Assembly: GCF_900129615.1 (NCBI RefSeq) | Contig: NZ_FQWI01000002.1 | Span: 496,001 to 560,000 of the forward strand | DNA from: Pectobacterium carotovorum | Lineage (GTDB): Bacteria; Pseudomonadota; Gammaproteobacteria; Enterobacterales; Enterobacteriaceae | Direction: 5' to 3' | DNA: 64,000 nucleotides | Shown here: piece by piece, positions 41,244 through 50,590 of the stretch | Layout of the letters: each line of letters opens with the position of its first letter | Position numbering within the stretch: position 1 is the stretch's first letter | The notes under the pieces: model-generated | What the model saw: only the letters and a program-made list of their open reading frames with translations | Databases searched by the model: none | Told to the model about the DNA's origin: nothing | Program-made: the position numbers and the translations under genes

Positions 41244-41930
41244 ATGAAAACGATCAACAACAGTTACCCTCAGCTCCGCCCACTGCACATGCGTGTGGCA
41301 GTGCTTACCGCCGTTGTTCTGCTGGCAGGATGCGGATGGAATAAGCCGATTAACGACGTACGTATGCAGCGCTTTGATCAGCCAGGGCTTCAACCCATTG
41401 CTGTCCAGCCTTCATCGGTGTCAGTGCCGTTACTGGTTGCACCGAACGGGCGGGGTTTCCTTCCTGAATCCCTGAGACAACTTAATATCATGTTGAAGGA
41501 TCAGGGACGGCTCTCCGCACAGACGCTGACGCTTATCCCACACAGCGCGAGCGGCGAGCAGATGGCAGGGCGACTGGTTACCGTGCTGAAAAACGCCGGT
41601 GCTAATCCACAGAATGTGAAGCAGATGCGCCGTTCTACGGCGAGTGGACAGAATGGCGATTTGGAAGTGATCTCCGAAGCGCTGGTGGTCAAAACCACCC
41701 GCTGCACGATCAATGACCCCAATCAGCTGATGGTGAAGCCCTATGAGGCGATTGGTTCTCTCGGCTGCGCTACGCAAAACAATCTGGCGATGATGGTCGC
41801 CGAACCACGCGATCTGATTCAGGCGAAAGCGCTGGACAGTGCGGATGGCGTGGCGGCGGTCAATAGCATCGAACGCTATCACAAAGATGAAGTGAAAGAG
41901 CTCATCGACATTAACTTTGAAGAAGATTAA
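41244..41930 (+). CDS. cpaD: CpaD-family pilus lipoprotein
   Basis: A 228-aa lipoprotein with lipobox LLAGC (Cys about residue 30). The later part contains CTINDPNQLMVKPYEAIGSLGCATQNNLAMMVAEPRDL, the CpaD signature. Likely helps the secretin; the equivalent in other tad loci is called RcpB or CpaD. Confidence 0.87.
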   Translation: MKTINNSYPQLRPLHMRVAVLTAVVLLAGCGWNKPINDVRMQRFDQPGLQPIAVQPSSVSVPLLVAPNGRGFLPESLRQLNIMLKDQGRLSAQTLTLIPHSASGEQMAGRLVTVLKNAGANPQNVKQMRRSTASGQNGDLEVISEALVVKTTRCTINDPNQLMVKPYEAIGSLGCATQNNLAMMVAEPRDLIQAKALDSADGVAAVNSIERYHKDEVKELIDINFEED

Positions 41931-41944
41931 GGGCGTGACATTCC

Positions 41945-43144
41945 ATGAGTGAAATTACCCCTAACGATGGTGAAGAACTGGCGCTACCGCTGGTGGCATT
42001 CGCCAATGACGTACGCGATGTGGCTGACCTCAGCGATCTTTTCACCCGTCTGAAACAGCCGGATGTTCCGGTGATGTCTGGCGGTATCGCTGCGGCTCGC
42101 CAATGGTGCGAGCTGAATGTACCGCCGCGTATTTTACTGGTGGATCTGGAAGGGGCGCACTGGCCACTTCCGGCACTGGAAGAACTGCTGAGCGTTTGCG
42201 GCCCCACCAGTCAGGTGATTGCGATAGGCAAAGAGCAGGATGTCGGTTTGTATCGCGCACTGCTTCAGGCGGGCGTGGTGGACTATCTGGTGAAGCCGCT
42301 CACGCTGGATCTGCTGGCGGCAACGCTGGCGAAGTGTGAAGGCCAACAGGCTGGGCCAGAATATGCCCGCATGGGCAGAACGATTGCTATCGTCGGTGCC
42401 AGCGGCGGAAGCGGCGCAAGTACCGTGGCGATGGGGCTGAGCCGCCTGCTGTCCGGCGAGCGTCACTTACCTGTGGCACTGGTGGATTTTGACCGTCGTA
42501 ACGGCGACCAACTGCTGTTGCAGGGGCAAACCGATGACGCGGGTCTGGCGGCGGTGTTGGGGACGCAGGAACTGGATACCCGACTATTACAGCGTGCCAT
42601 GCTGCGCGTGGATACCCGTCTGCACCTGCTGGCACAGAAGCCGGAACTGGGGGAATTGGCTCCGGTTGACGTGGATAACGTGCTGAATCTCGGCGGTGCG
42701 CTGTGCCGCATGTTCAATCAGGTGATTTGGGATCTGCCTAGTAGCTACCCAACCGGTGCGCTGGACGTGCTGACTTACGCGGATCTGCGCATCATCGTGA
42801 CGGAATTGACGCTTCAGGATGCGCGTAATGTACGGCGCGTGCTGAATGAGATCGGCGACGAAAGCGAAGGACAACGCCTGTTGCTGGTGCATAACCAGAG
42901 CCGTTTTGCTACGACCGCGCCGTTAAGTCGCGATCAGTTCGAGCAATTTACCGGCCGGAAGATTGATGTCGTGCTGCCGAATGCGGGCCACGCGCTGTCG
43001 CAGAGCCTGACGCTCGGCGCATTGAATCTGGCTGCGGCACCGGCTTTCCAGCAGGGATTACGCCAATTGGTCGATCTGGCCTGCGGTGTACGCGCCAGAC
43101 CGGCGGAAAAACGCTGGTTCTCGCGTTGGTTAAAACGCGCGTGA
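41945..43144 (+). CDS. tadZ: TadZ/CpaE pilus localisation ATPase
   Basis: A 399-aa protein with an N-terminal receiver-like domain (residues 10-130) lacking a clear phospho-site, and a MinD/ParA-like ATPase domain with the deviant Walker A VGASGGSGASTVAMG. It places the Tad machine at the pole in other bacteria. Confidence 0.9.
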   Translation: MSEITPNDGEELALPLVAFANDVRDVADLSDLFTRLKQPDVPVMSGGIAAARQWCELNVPPRILLVDLEGAHWPLPALEELLSVCGPTSQVIAIGKEQDVGLYRALLQAGVVDYLVKPLTLDLLAATLAKCEGQQAGPEYARMGRTIAIVGASGGSGASTVAMGLSRLLSGERHLPVALVDFDRRNGDQLLLQGQTDDAGLAAVLGTQELDTRLLQRAMLRVDTRLHLLAQKPELGELAPVDVDNVLNLGGALCRMFNQVIWDLPSSYPTGALDVLTYADLRIIVTELTLQDARNVRRVLNEIGDESEGQRLLLVHNQSRFATTAPLSRDQFEQFTGRKIDVVLPNAGHALSQSLTLGALNLAAAPAFQQGLRQLVDLACGVRARPAEKRWFSRWLKRA

Positions 43145-43204
43145 TGATGTTCAGCGTGCACCGTTTTTCAAAGGGTTACGGACTGGTTTTTGGGGTTAAG
43201 GATT

Positions 43205-44608
43205 ATGTTGATTCGCAAGAATAACCTGCAAAAAAGTGAAGCAGGAAAAAGTACGCCTCAGCCTGCGCCTGCTGCCAACGTGGCAGAAATGAAAACGCGT
43301 CCGGCTGCGGAGAACCGCACACAGCCTGCAGCGAACACGTCTTCTGGATCTGCACCAACTGCCCGCCAGACGGACAATCGGACCAGCCAGCGTCGGATTA
43401 TCCGCGCACAGCTCTACGATCAGATCGACGCAGGTAAAGCGGCGATGATGGGGCGCGACAAGCTGTTGGTGCAGATCGAAACGGTGATCCGCCGCATCTG
43501 TGATGAGCAGCGCTTGCAGCTTTCCCGGCAGGAAGAAGAAGCTATCGCCGCCGAAATGCTGGATGAGATGACCGGGATCGGGCCGATCCAGCCGCTGCTT
43601 TCGGATGACACGGTCAACGATATTTTGGTCAACGGTGCTGGTCAGGTGTTTGTCGAGCGCTTTGGCAAGCTGGAACTGTCGCCGATTACCTTCATTGATG
43701 AAGAGCATGTGTTTAACACCGCGCAGCGTATTGCCGCCGCGGTGGGCCGTCGTATCGACGAAGCCAGCCCGATGGTGGATGCGCGTCTGCCGGACGGTAG
43801 CCGCGTCAACGTCATCACCTATCCGCTGGCGATCGACGGCACCACGATCTCTATTCGTAAGTTTATGCGCCGCAACCTGTCGTTGGAAATGCTGGCAGAG
43901 CGCCGCTGCATGTCCTACGCGATGGCGGATGTCCTGAACAAAGCGATGCAGGCGCGCGTTAACGTGATCGTCTCCGGCGGAACGGGGGCGGGTAAAACCA
44001 CCTTACTGAATGCGCTGTCGCAGAAAATCGGCATCACCGATCGCATCATCACCATTGAAGATGCCGCTGAACTGCAATTGCAGCAAGAACACGTGGTGAG
44101 GCTGGAAACCCGTCCTGTCAGCGCCGAAGGCACTGGCCGCGTCGACCAGCGCGATCTGATGCGTAACGCCCTGCGTATGCGCCCCGATCGCATCATTCTG
44201 GGTGAGGTGCGCGGCGGTGAGAGCTTCGACATGTTGCAGGCAATGAACACGGGTCATGACGGTTCGCTGTGTACGGTGCACGCCAATACCTCGCGGGACG
44301 CGATACAGCGTCTGGAAAACATGGTGATGATGGCCAACATGCAGCTGCCGCTGATGGCGATCCGCCGTCAGATCGCCAGCGCGGTGCACCTGATCGTGCA
44401 GATCGAACGTATGCGTGACGGCATGCGCCGCGTGGTGTCCATTACCGAAGTGTGTGGCATGGAGAACGAAGTGATCCAGCTTCAGGATCTGTTCAGCTTC
44501 AACATTCAGGGGATGGATGGACAAGGTCTGCTGACGGGGGAATATGTTCAGCACATTCAGCGCCCGCAGTTCTACAGCGATAAAGCGCACCTGTTCGATG
44601 CGCAGTGA
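43205..44608 (+). CDS. tadA: TadA/CpaF secretion ATPase
   Basis: A 467-aa hexameric ATPase. ATG 43205 (AAGGATT upstream) is used; a TTG at 43190 would add five residues. Walker A is [13 protein letters not shown], the Asp box is [11 protein letters not shown], Walker B is [12 protein letters not shown], and the His box is [18 protein letters not shown]. It powers pilus extension, and in Tad systems also retraction. Confidence 0.95.
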   Translation: MLIRKNNLQKSEAGKSTPQPAPAANVAEMKTRPAAENRTQPAANTSSGSAPTARQTDNRTSQRRIIRAQLYDQIDAGKAAMMGRDKLLVQIETVIRRICDEQRLQLSRQEEEAIAAEMLDEMTGIGPIQPLLSDDTVNDILVNGAGQVFVERFGKLELSPITFIDEEHVFNTAQRIAAAVGRRIDEASPMVDARLPDGSRVNVITYPLAIDGTTISIRKFMRRNLSLEMLAERRCMSYAMADVLNKAMQARVNVIVSGGTGAGKTTLLNALSQKIGITDRIITIEDAAELQLQQEHVVRLETRPVSAEGTGRVDQRDLMRNALRMRPDRIILGEVRGGESFDMLQAMNTGHDGSLCTVHANTSRDAIQRLENMVMMANMQLPLMAIRRQIASAVHLIVQIERMRDGMRRVVSITEVCGMENEVIQLQDLFSFNIQGMDGQGLLTGEYVQHIQRPQFYSDKAHLFDAQ

Positions 44609-44625
44609 CGGGCTGAGGAGACGCG

Positions 44626-45606
44626 ATGAGTGATTTGCGCCTGAATCTGATCACGCTGCTGGTGTTTGGCAGCGTGCTGATGCTGCTGTTGGCGGTCAAC
44701 GCCTGGAGAAAATCACGGCAGCAGCGTATGCAGCGTGAACAACGCTGGCAGCAGATTTTGAACGAGGTCAGCCCATCGGCTGCCGCCGTGGCGTCTGATT
44801 CCATTCTGCGTGACGAGATCGCCACGCCGCTGATGGGTGTCCCGGTGATTGGGCGCTGGTTGGCGATCCTCTGGGCGCAGATGACGTTCATCGGCTGGAA
44901 AAAGAACCTGCTTCAACGTTCCCTTTCGCTGGCGGCGGTGAGCCTGATTCTCGGTATGATTCTGGGGCAACGTACCCTGCTGCCGCTCACGATGGGGCTG
45001 ATATTTACGCTGGTGTTGTTTATCAGTATCGGCATGTTGTTATTCCGTTCGACGCTGCAAAAACACCTGAAAGCGCTGCGTGAGAGCCTGCCGGAAGCCA
45101 TTGATGCCATTACCCGCAGCTGTCGTGCTGGTGTGCCCGTGGCGAATACCTTCTCGATAGTCGCTGAGCACCTGACCGGGCCGCTGGCGAATGAATTCAA
45201 GACGATCGATCACTGGCTGCGGTTGGGGATTCCGCTGCGTCAGGTGATCCAGGCCTCGGCTACGCGGGTGCCGATGTCCGAATACCGCTTTTTCGTGGTG
45301 ATTCTGATCATCAATCAGGAAGCGGGTGGGCGACTGGGGGAAACGCTGGAACGTCTGTCCGCTACGCTGCGTGAACGGCGGGAGCTGCAACTGAAAGTGC
45401 AATCCAAAACGTCGGAAGCGCGCGCGTCCGCCAAGATTGTCGCCGCGCTGTTCCCCGGCTGTCTGGCTTATCTGTACATGAAATCGCCGGAGGATTTCAG
45501 TTTCTTGTTCTCCGATCCGGTGGGAACGACGGTACTGATTTACGCCTTGTGCAGTGTCTCGGTCGGCATGTTGATCACGCACGTTATGGTTAAACGGATA
45601 GGGTAG
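44626..45606 (+). CDS. tadB: TadB inner-membrane platform protein
   Basis: A 326-aa T2SSF-domain protein with membrane helices at about 10-25, 100-140 and 270-320 and the motif LRESLPEAIDAITRSCRAGVP. Forms the platform with TadC. Confidence 0.92.
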   Translation: MSDLRLNLITLLVFGSVLMLLLAVNAWRKSRQQRMQREQRWQQILNEVSPSAAAVASDSILRDEIATPLMGVPVIGRWLAILWAQMTFIGWKKNLLQRSLSLAAVSLILGMILGQRTLLPLTMGLIFTLVLFISIGMLLFRSTLQKHLKALRESLPEAIDAITRSCRAGVPVANTFSIVAEHLTGPLANEFKTIDHWLRLGIPLRQVIQASATRVPMSEYRFFVVILIINQEAGGRLGETLERLSATLRERRELQLKVQSKTSEARASAKIVAALFPGCLAYLYMKSPEDFSFLFSDPVGTTVLIYALCSVSVGMLITHVMVKRIG

Positions 45607-45620
45607 AGGGAGAGCCATTC

Positions 45621-46580
45621 ATGACTGTTTTTGACGATCCCTTACTGCTGCTGGCGCTCGTGCTGATGGTGGCGGGGATTTACCTTGCACGTACACAGCA
45701 TAAAGCGCAGCAATACAAGCAGTTGGAAATTCGCATGCGTGGGCATCTGCCCGTCGCCTCTATAGAGGCGGCCTCTCAGGAAAATATCCTGAGAGGCCAG
45801 GGAGCAACACTCTCTCCCCTGCTGGAAAAGCTGTTGCAGCCGATTGCCACCCAGGGCGAGCGTTTGTCGGGATCGGATCGCGATCGCCGTAATCTGCGCC
45901 GCCTGCTGGATCTGGCCGGGATCCGCCGCAGCGAAGCGGTAGGCTGGCTGGTTATGGGAAAATTTGCCGCTGGTGCGCTGTTCGCTATCGCGCTGGTGTG
46001 GGGATGGTTGCCACCTGCTGACCGTGCGGGCCTGACGGGCGTAGCCGCGGGGCTGATTGGCTTCTTTGTCGGTTCGATGGTGCCAGAGTGGTGGCTGAAA
46101 TGGCGCGCGGCAAGCCGGGGCGAAAAGCTGGCGCGTGCAGTGCCGGATGCGCTGGATCTGATGGTGGTCTGCGCCGAAGCCGGTTTGCCTATCGGACGCG
46201 TATTGCAGGTGGTATCGAAAGAGCTGGGGCTGTCTTCACCGGAAATGGCGGATGAACTGCATTACACCGCCGCCGAATTGCAGATCCTGTCGGATCGTAC
46301 GCTGGCGATGAAGCATCTGGCAGAGCGTACCCGTGTCAGCGAGATCGAAAGTATGGTGGCGACGCTGATTCAGGCGGAGCGCTACGGCACGCCGCTGTCT
46401 CAGGCGCTGCGTACGATTGCGGATGAAAGCCGCAAGACGCTGATTCTGGGGCTGGAAGAGAAGGCGGGTAAATTGCCTGCGCAGCTGAGCGTGCCATTGA
46501 TGGCGCTGATCCTGCCACCGATTATCGCCATTATGGCATCGCCTGCACTGGTGCGAGTGATCCGCCTGCTGGCGCAGTAG
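45621..46580 (+). CDS. tadC: TadC inner-membrane platform protein
   Basis: A 319-aa T2SSF-domain protein; helices near the N-terminus, at 110-150 and at the end. Motif ARAVPDALDLMVVCAEAGLPI is typical of TadC. It starts 14 bases after tadB. Confidence 0.92.
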   Translation: MTVFDDPLLLLALVLMVAGIYLARTQHKAQQYKQLEIRMRGHLPVASIEAASQENILRGQGATLSPLLEKLLQPIATQGERLSGSDRDRRNLRRLLDLAGIRRSEAVGWLVMGKFAAGALFAIALVWGWLPPADRAGLTGVAAGLIGFFVGSMVPEWWLKWRAASRGEKLARAVPDALDLMVVCAEAGLPIGRVLQVVSKELGLSSPEMADELHYTAAELQILSDRTLAMKHLAERTRVSEIESMVATLIQAERYGTPLSQALRTIADESRKTLILGLEEKAGKLPAQLSVPLMALILPPIIAIMASPALVRVIRLLAQ

Positions 46581-46683
46581 CGTTTTATTTTTAACGTATT
46601 GATTTTAATGTATTCATTTTAAAGCATCGATTCCCGGTATGCGCCGGAAATCACAACGGTTACAACCGATGGAGTTATCGAAG

Positions 46684-47535
46684 ATGGTCGATCTGGTAGC
46701 AAAACTTAAGCGCGGCGCGCCCATGCTGGCACTGCTGATTGTCAGTACCGTGCTGGCGGGATGCAGCAGCTCGATGGCGATTAAAGGCAGTAAAGATGAA
46801 GGCCTGCGTTTAGCACGCTTGCTGCGCGATCAAGGGCGTGTTGAAGCCGCGACGGAAGTGTACGCGCGCCTCGACAGCCGCGATGCGCTGAAAGGCGCAG
46901 AGATGCTGGAGTATGCCAGCGTTGCGGCTCTGGCGCGTTCACCGCAGCAAACGCTGGAACTGTACGGACGAGCACGTCAGGCGCTGGGCGGCGATACCAA
47001 TAAAATGACGCCGGAAGAAGCGCTGGCGGTGTGTTTGGGAATGGGCCGCTCGCAGCTGGCATTGGGACGTAATGCCATGGCGCAAACCGACTTTGCCTGT
47101 GCACTGAAAGCACAGCCGAACGATGCGGGCGCACTCAATGGCATGGGCGTGGTGATGGATGCCTCAGGCAAACACGCCGAAGCGCGTCAACTGTTTGAAA
47201 AAGCGTTGCAGATAAACCCGGCAGATGTCGCGGCACTCAACAATCTGGCGCTCTCATGGCTGGCAAGTGGCAACGTAGACAAGGCGATTTCTCTGCTGCG
47301 TTCGGTGGATGAGAGTAACGCAACCGGCAGACTGAATCTGGCGCTGGCCTACCTCTCTGGCGGCAGAGACGACGACGCGCGTGCAGCGCTGGCAACCATT
47401 GCCCAACCGCAGCGTATTGATGGCCTGATCGACGAGCTGAATCAGCGTTTACAGCAGATGCAGCAGGATAAATCCCGCGGTGAAGCGCTGTTGTTATCCA
47501 GCCGTCAACGCCTGCAATTGAGTATGCCTGAGTAA
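46684..47535 (+). CDS. tadD: TadD tetratricopeptide lipoprotein
   Basis: A 283-aa lipoprotein from ATG 46684 (GGAGTTATCGAAG upstream; frame opens at 46639). Lipobox VLAGC at about residue 26, then TPR repeats (for example NDAGALNGMGVVMDASGKHA). Works as a pilotin or assembly factor in tad systems. Confidence 0.87.
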   Translation: MVDLVAKLKRGAPMLALLIVSTVLAGCSSSMAIKGSKDEGLRLARLLRDQGRVEAATEVYARLDSRDALKGAEMLEYASVAALARSPQQTLELYGRARQALGGDTNKMTPEEALAVCLGMGRSQLALGRNAMAQTDFACALKAQPNDAGALNGMGVVMDASGKHAEARQLFEKALQINPADVAALNNLALSWLASGNVDKAISLLRSVDESNATGRLNLALAYLSGGRDDDARAALATIAQPQRIDGLIDELNQRLQQMQQDKSRGEALLLSSRQRLQLSMPE

Positions 47536-48107
47536 TGGCATGGCTTCGTAATCTCTGCCCGTGGCGTGATAAGGGGATAGTGCAAGGCAGAGTACAAAGT
47601 ATCGTGCCGCGCCATGAACGCCACTGGCGCAGCACGCGCGGCGTGATTGCGACGGAAGTGGCGTTTCTGGTGCCTGTGGTGCTGGTCGGGGTGATGATGC
47701 TGTTTGAACTGGCGCGTATCGGGCTGGTGATCGCTGCCGGCAGCGCCGCGCTGGATAAAGCCGTGCAGGCTTTCCGCCTCGATAACCTCGCATCGGACAG
47801 CGCGGAGCAGATGGGAGCCCGTCTAAAGGCGCGCATGGTTGAAGCGGGATACGGCTACCTCAAAGAAGACGATTTAACCGTCAGCGTGTTGCACTTCGAC
47901 AATCTGAGCCAGCTTGGCGGGCTGACGAACGGAAATGGCAGTCAGGACAACCCCAATGGCGAGGAAACGACGACGCTGCCGGTGTGGTCCGTGACGGTGC
48001 AGATTAAAAAGGCGTTTATTACGCCGCTGCCGGAAGTGTTAACGCTGGGGGACACCTTCCGCTATCAGTACAAACATGTGTTTGGGACGGAACTGCGCAA
48101 TGACTGA
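47535..48107 (+). CDS. tadE: TadE-like minor pilin
   Basis: A 190-aa pseudopilin. Its ATG overlaps the tadD stop (TAATG). The pilin-like stretch RGVIATEVAFLVPVVLVGVM carries the TadE signature, with Glu in the fifth position of the hydrophobic segment. Confidence 0.85.
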   Translation: MAWLRNLCPWRDKGIVQGRVQSIVPRHERHWRSTRGVIATEVAFLVPVVLVGVMMLFELARIGLVIAAGSAALDKAVQAFRLDNLASDSAEQMGARLKARMVEAGYGYLKEDDLTVSVLHFDNLSQLGGLTNGNGSQDNPNGEETTTLPVWSVTVQIKKAFITPLPEVLTLGDTFRYQYKHVFGTELRND

Positions 48108-48732
48108 TCGGTTACTGAAAACCAGTCGTGTATCAAAAACCAGCCGTTTCCTGAGCGTGATACGCCGCTTCTGGTTTTCTCACCGTGCCTCCACGGCGGT
48201 AGAAACGGCGTTAGCGTTCCCGATTGTGTTGGCGATTGGGTCGCTGTGCGCGGATATCTACACCGTCGGGCTTGAACGTACGCGCATGGAACAGCGTGCG
48301 GGCGCTATTTCATCAATATTAGCGATGCAGCAGAAGCTGGATGAAAAGGGGCTACAAGGGCTACTCGATACGATGTTGCCAACGGAAGGTGCAGGAAATT
48401 ACCAACTGTTAATCAGCAACGTGCGTCAGACCGGTGAGCTGCACTGGCAGTTGAGCAGAGGCACGGCAGAGGCGCTGTGTACGGAAAGTGAAACGCTGCC
48501 GGGTGAAGAATATCTTCCTGAACTACCGGAAAGAGACCGCGAAGAGGGCAGCAAGAATATCTCCATGATCGTGGTTGAGATCTGCCGTCAGGGAAAGGAT
48601 GTGGGTTTGCTGGGCGGCCTGTCGCTGGGTGGCCTGCTGCATGCATCGTCAGTCAACCGGGTCGCTATCGACGTGGTTGAGCTGGATGAGGTACTCAGAA
48701 AAGAGGCCGGTCTGGAAGAAGAAGAGCAATAA
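48100..48732 (+). CDS. tadF: TadF-like minor pilin
   Basis: A 210-aa pseudopilin starting at ATG 48100, overlapping tadE by 8 bases. Its N-terminal segment STAVETALAFPIVLAIGSL resembles TadE/TadF class proteins and the rest is soluble with two cysteines. Confidence 0.8.
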   Translation: MTDRLLKTSRVSKTSRFLSVIRRFWFSHRASTAVETALAFPIVLAIGSLCADIYTVGLERTRMEQRAGAISSILAMQQKLDEKGLQGLLDTMLPTEGAGNYQLLISNVRQTGELHWQLSRGTAEALCTESETLPGEEYLPELPERDREEGSKNISMIVVEICRQGKDVGLLGGLSLGGLLHASSVNRVAIDVVELDEVLRKEAGLEEEEQ

Positions 48733-48912
48733 CGACGGGCTTTATATAAGACACAGAAGCGGCAAATAGACCGCAAACGGCAGCGAGCTTCTCGTTACCG
48801 GAATAACGAAACGATTAAAAACCTATAGGCATATGAGCAATGTCGTTTTTATTTTCCCGCTTTATGGGCGGGTTGAGTACGCGCTGAATCCAGGAATACA
48901 GGATAGGAAGGA

Positions 48913-50532
48913 ATGAAAAAAACCTTACAGAACAGAAGAGTAAAAAAAGACGCTACCGGAATCACTCTGTTCTGGCGTGAACGCCTGTCTGCCTTTATTC
49001 AGGAGGAAAAGGGCGCGGGCACGGCATTCTACACGCTGGGTGCAATGGCGTTATTGGTGACGGCGGCTTTTATTGTCGATACCTCCACGGCAACCGGTGA
49101 TGCAACGCAAATCAAACGCGCGACGGATGCCGCTGCGTTGGCCGTTGGGCATCAGGCGACCATTAATGGCGAAGAATACAGTCAGGAAGAGACCAATAAG
49201 CTGGCGTATGACTACGTCAAAAACAATCTGGGGATGAATAGCGCTCTGAGTGAAAAACTGGCAGCAGGTGACGTGGCCGTCACGGAAGGGCGCAACAGCG
49301 AGACGCGTAAAACGTATACCGTCACCGTCGCCTTCGAAACCAAGCCCAGTTTGCTGAGCCTCGGGGCGAGGAAACAAGAAGTGTACTCGACCTCCGAAGT
49401 CATCAACCGCCCGACCGAAATTGCCTTTGTCATGCCGGTGACGGGGGATATGAGTGAGGGGGATATCCGTTCGCTGAAAAGCGTTAGCCGCAGTTTCGTT
49501 GAGCGCATGCTGAGCAGCGCAGACGGCAAACGTGACAACCTGTGGCTATCGCTGGTGCCGTACAGCCAGTCGGTTAGCGTATACGATGCGGAAGACGCCA
49601 ACCGCATTCGGCGCTGGGCTGCACCGGGTGCGTTGAACCCGCCAGAACTGCGCTCGCTGTTTGCCAGTGGTGTGGTGAGTAGCATGGCCGACCGCCGTTT
49701 CCCTGATCGTCGCGCTAACCTGCTGTGCATGTATCGTGGGCTGGGTCGGGAAGAAAACTTCTTCTGGGATGAACCGCCCGTCGGCCAATTCAAGGTCTAT
49801 TACCGTCACGATTTGCCGCAAAACGGCAGTCCCGGCGCACCACCCATCTCCTGGCGCGGCCCTAACCCTGACTTTGACGATAACAATGCGGTAGATACCC
49901 GCTGGATCGTGGCAGACAAAGGGTGCCCGAACGCTGCGCTGATGCCGCTGACCAATGAAGAAAGCAGGCTGAATCAGCGTATCGAACAGTTTTCTGCCCG
50001 TTTCAACACGAATTACGCCATCGCGATGTCATGGGCGGGCGCGGCGCTGTCACCCAACATGCGCGGTTCCGAAGGCTGGGGCGATGCAAAGCTGCCGCTG
50101 GATTTCAATCTGGACGGAAACGGTGACGGGCAAAAGGTGATCGTGATGATGGCGAACACGATTGGTAACTGGTTCGACACCGACAGCTACAACTTCAACC
50201 GCAATGCATTTAGTGGTCAAACCGGCACGGATCCCGCCCGTACCTTTGCTGCGCAGCGCTTCCGCGATCTGTGTTCCAGCTTCCGCGCGCGCAACATCAA
50301 ATTCTATTTTGTCGGCATTCGCCCCGGCGACCCAGAGGATTTTGGCCGCAACCTGTTCGACGCCGAAGCGACGCCGGGCCTGCTGGTTTGCACCGAGGGT
50401 GAGAAACGTATGAGTTTTATCGACGGTGCAGGCTTTGGTGCTGAGGGCGTTGAGGATCAATTGATTCAACGGTTGAATCGTATTGCCGGCCAGATCGAAA
50501 CCGAGGGCGGCTATGTTCGGTTGGTTGAATGA
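48913..50532 (+). CDS. tadG: TadG-like pilus protein with von Willebrand-like domain
   Basis: A 539-aa protein with an N-terminal segment GAGTAFYTLGAMALLVTAAF and the TadG-like region DTSTATGDATQIKRATDAAALAVGH, then a long extracytoplasmic part in which IAFVMPVTGDMSEGD stands where a vWA MIDAS (DxSxS) would be; the MIDAS residues are not canonical. It ends the tad operon. The 180-base gap before it holds no gene. Confidence 0.85.
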   Translation: MKKTLQNRRVKKDATGITLFWRERLSAFIQEEKGAGTAFYTLGAMALLVTAAFIVDTSTATGDATQIKRATDAAALAVGHQATINGEEYSQEETNKLAYDYVKNNLGMNSALSEKLAAGDVAVTEGRNSETRKTYTVTVAFETKPSLLSLGARKQEVYSTSEVINRPTEIAFVMPVTGDMSEGDIRSLKSVSRSFVERMLSSADGKRDNLWLSLVPYSQSVSVYDAEDANRIRRWAAPGALNPPELRSLFASGVVSSMADRRFPDRRANLLCMYRGLGREENFFWDEPPVGQFKVYYRHDLPQNGSPGAPPISWRGPNPDFDDNNAVDTRWIVADKGCPNAALMPLTNEESRLNQRIEQFSARFNTNYAIAMSWAGAALSPNMRGSEGWGDAKLPLDFNLDGNGDGQKVIVMMANTIGNWFDTDSYNFNRNAFSGQTGTDPARTFAAQRFRDLCSSFRARNIKFYFVGIRPGDPEDFGRNLFDAEATPGLLVCTEGEKRMSFIDGAGFGAEGVEDQLIQRLNRIAGQIETEGGYVRLVE

Positions 50533-50590
50533 CCGCTGAATATAGCCAGGAATGACGCGATTTGCCCCTTTCATTACAGGACATGACACG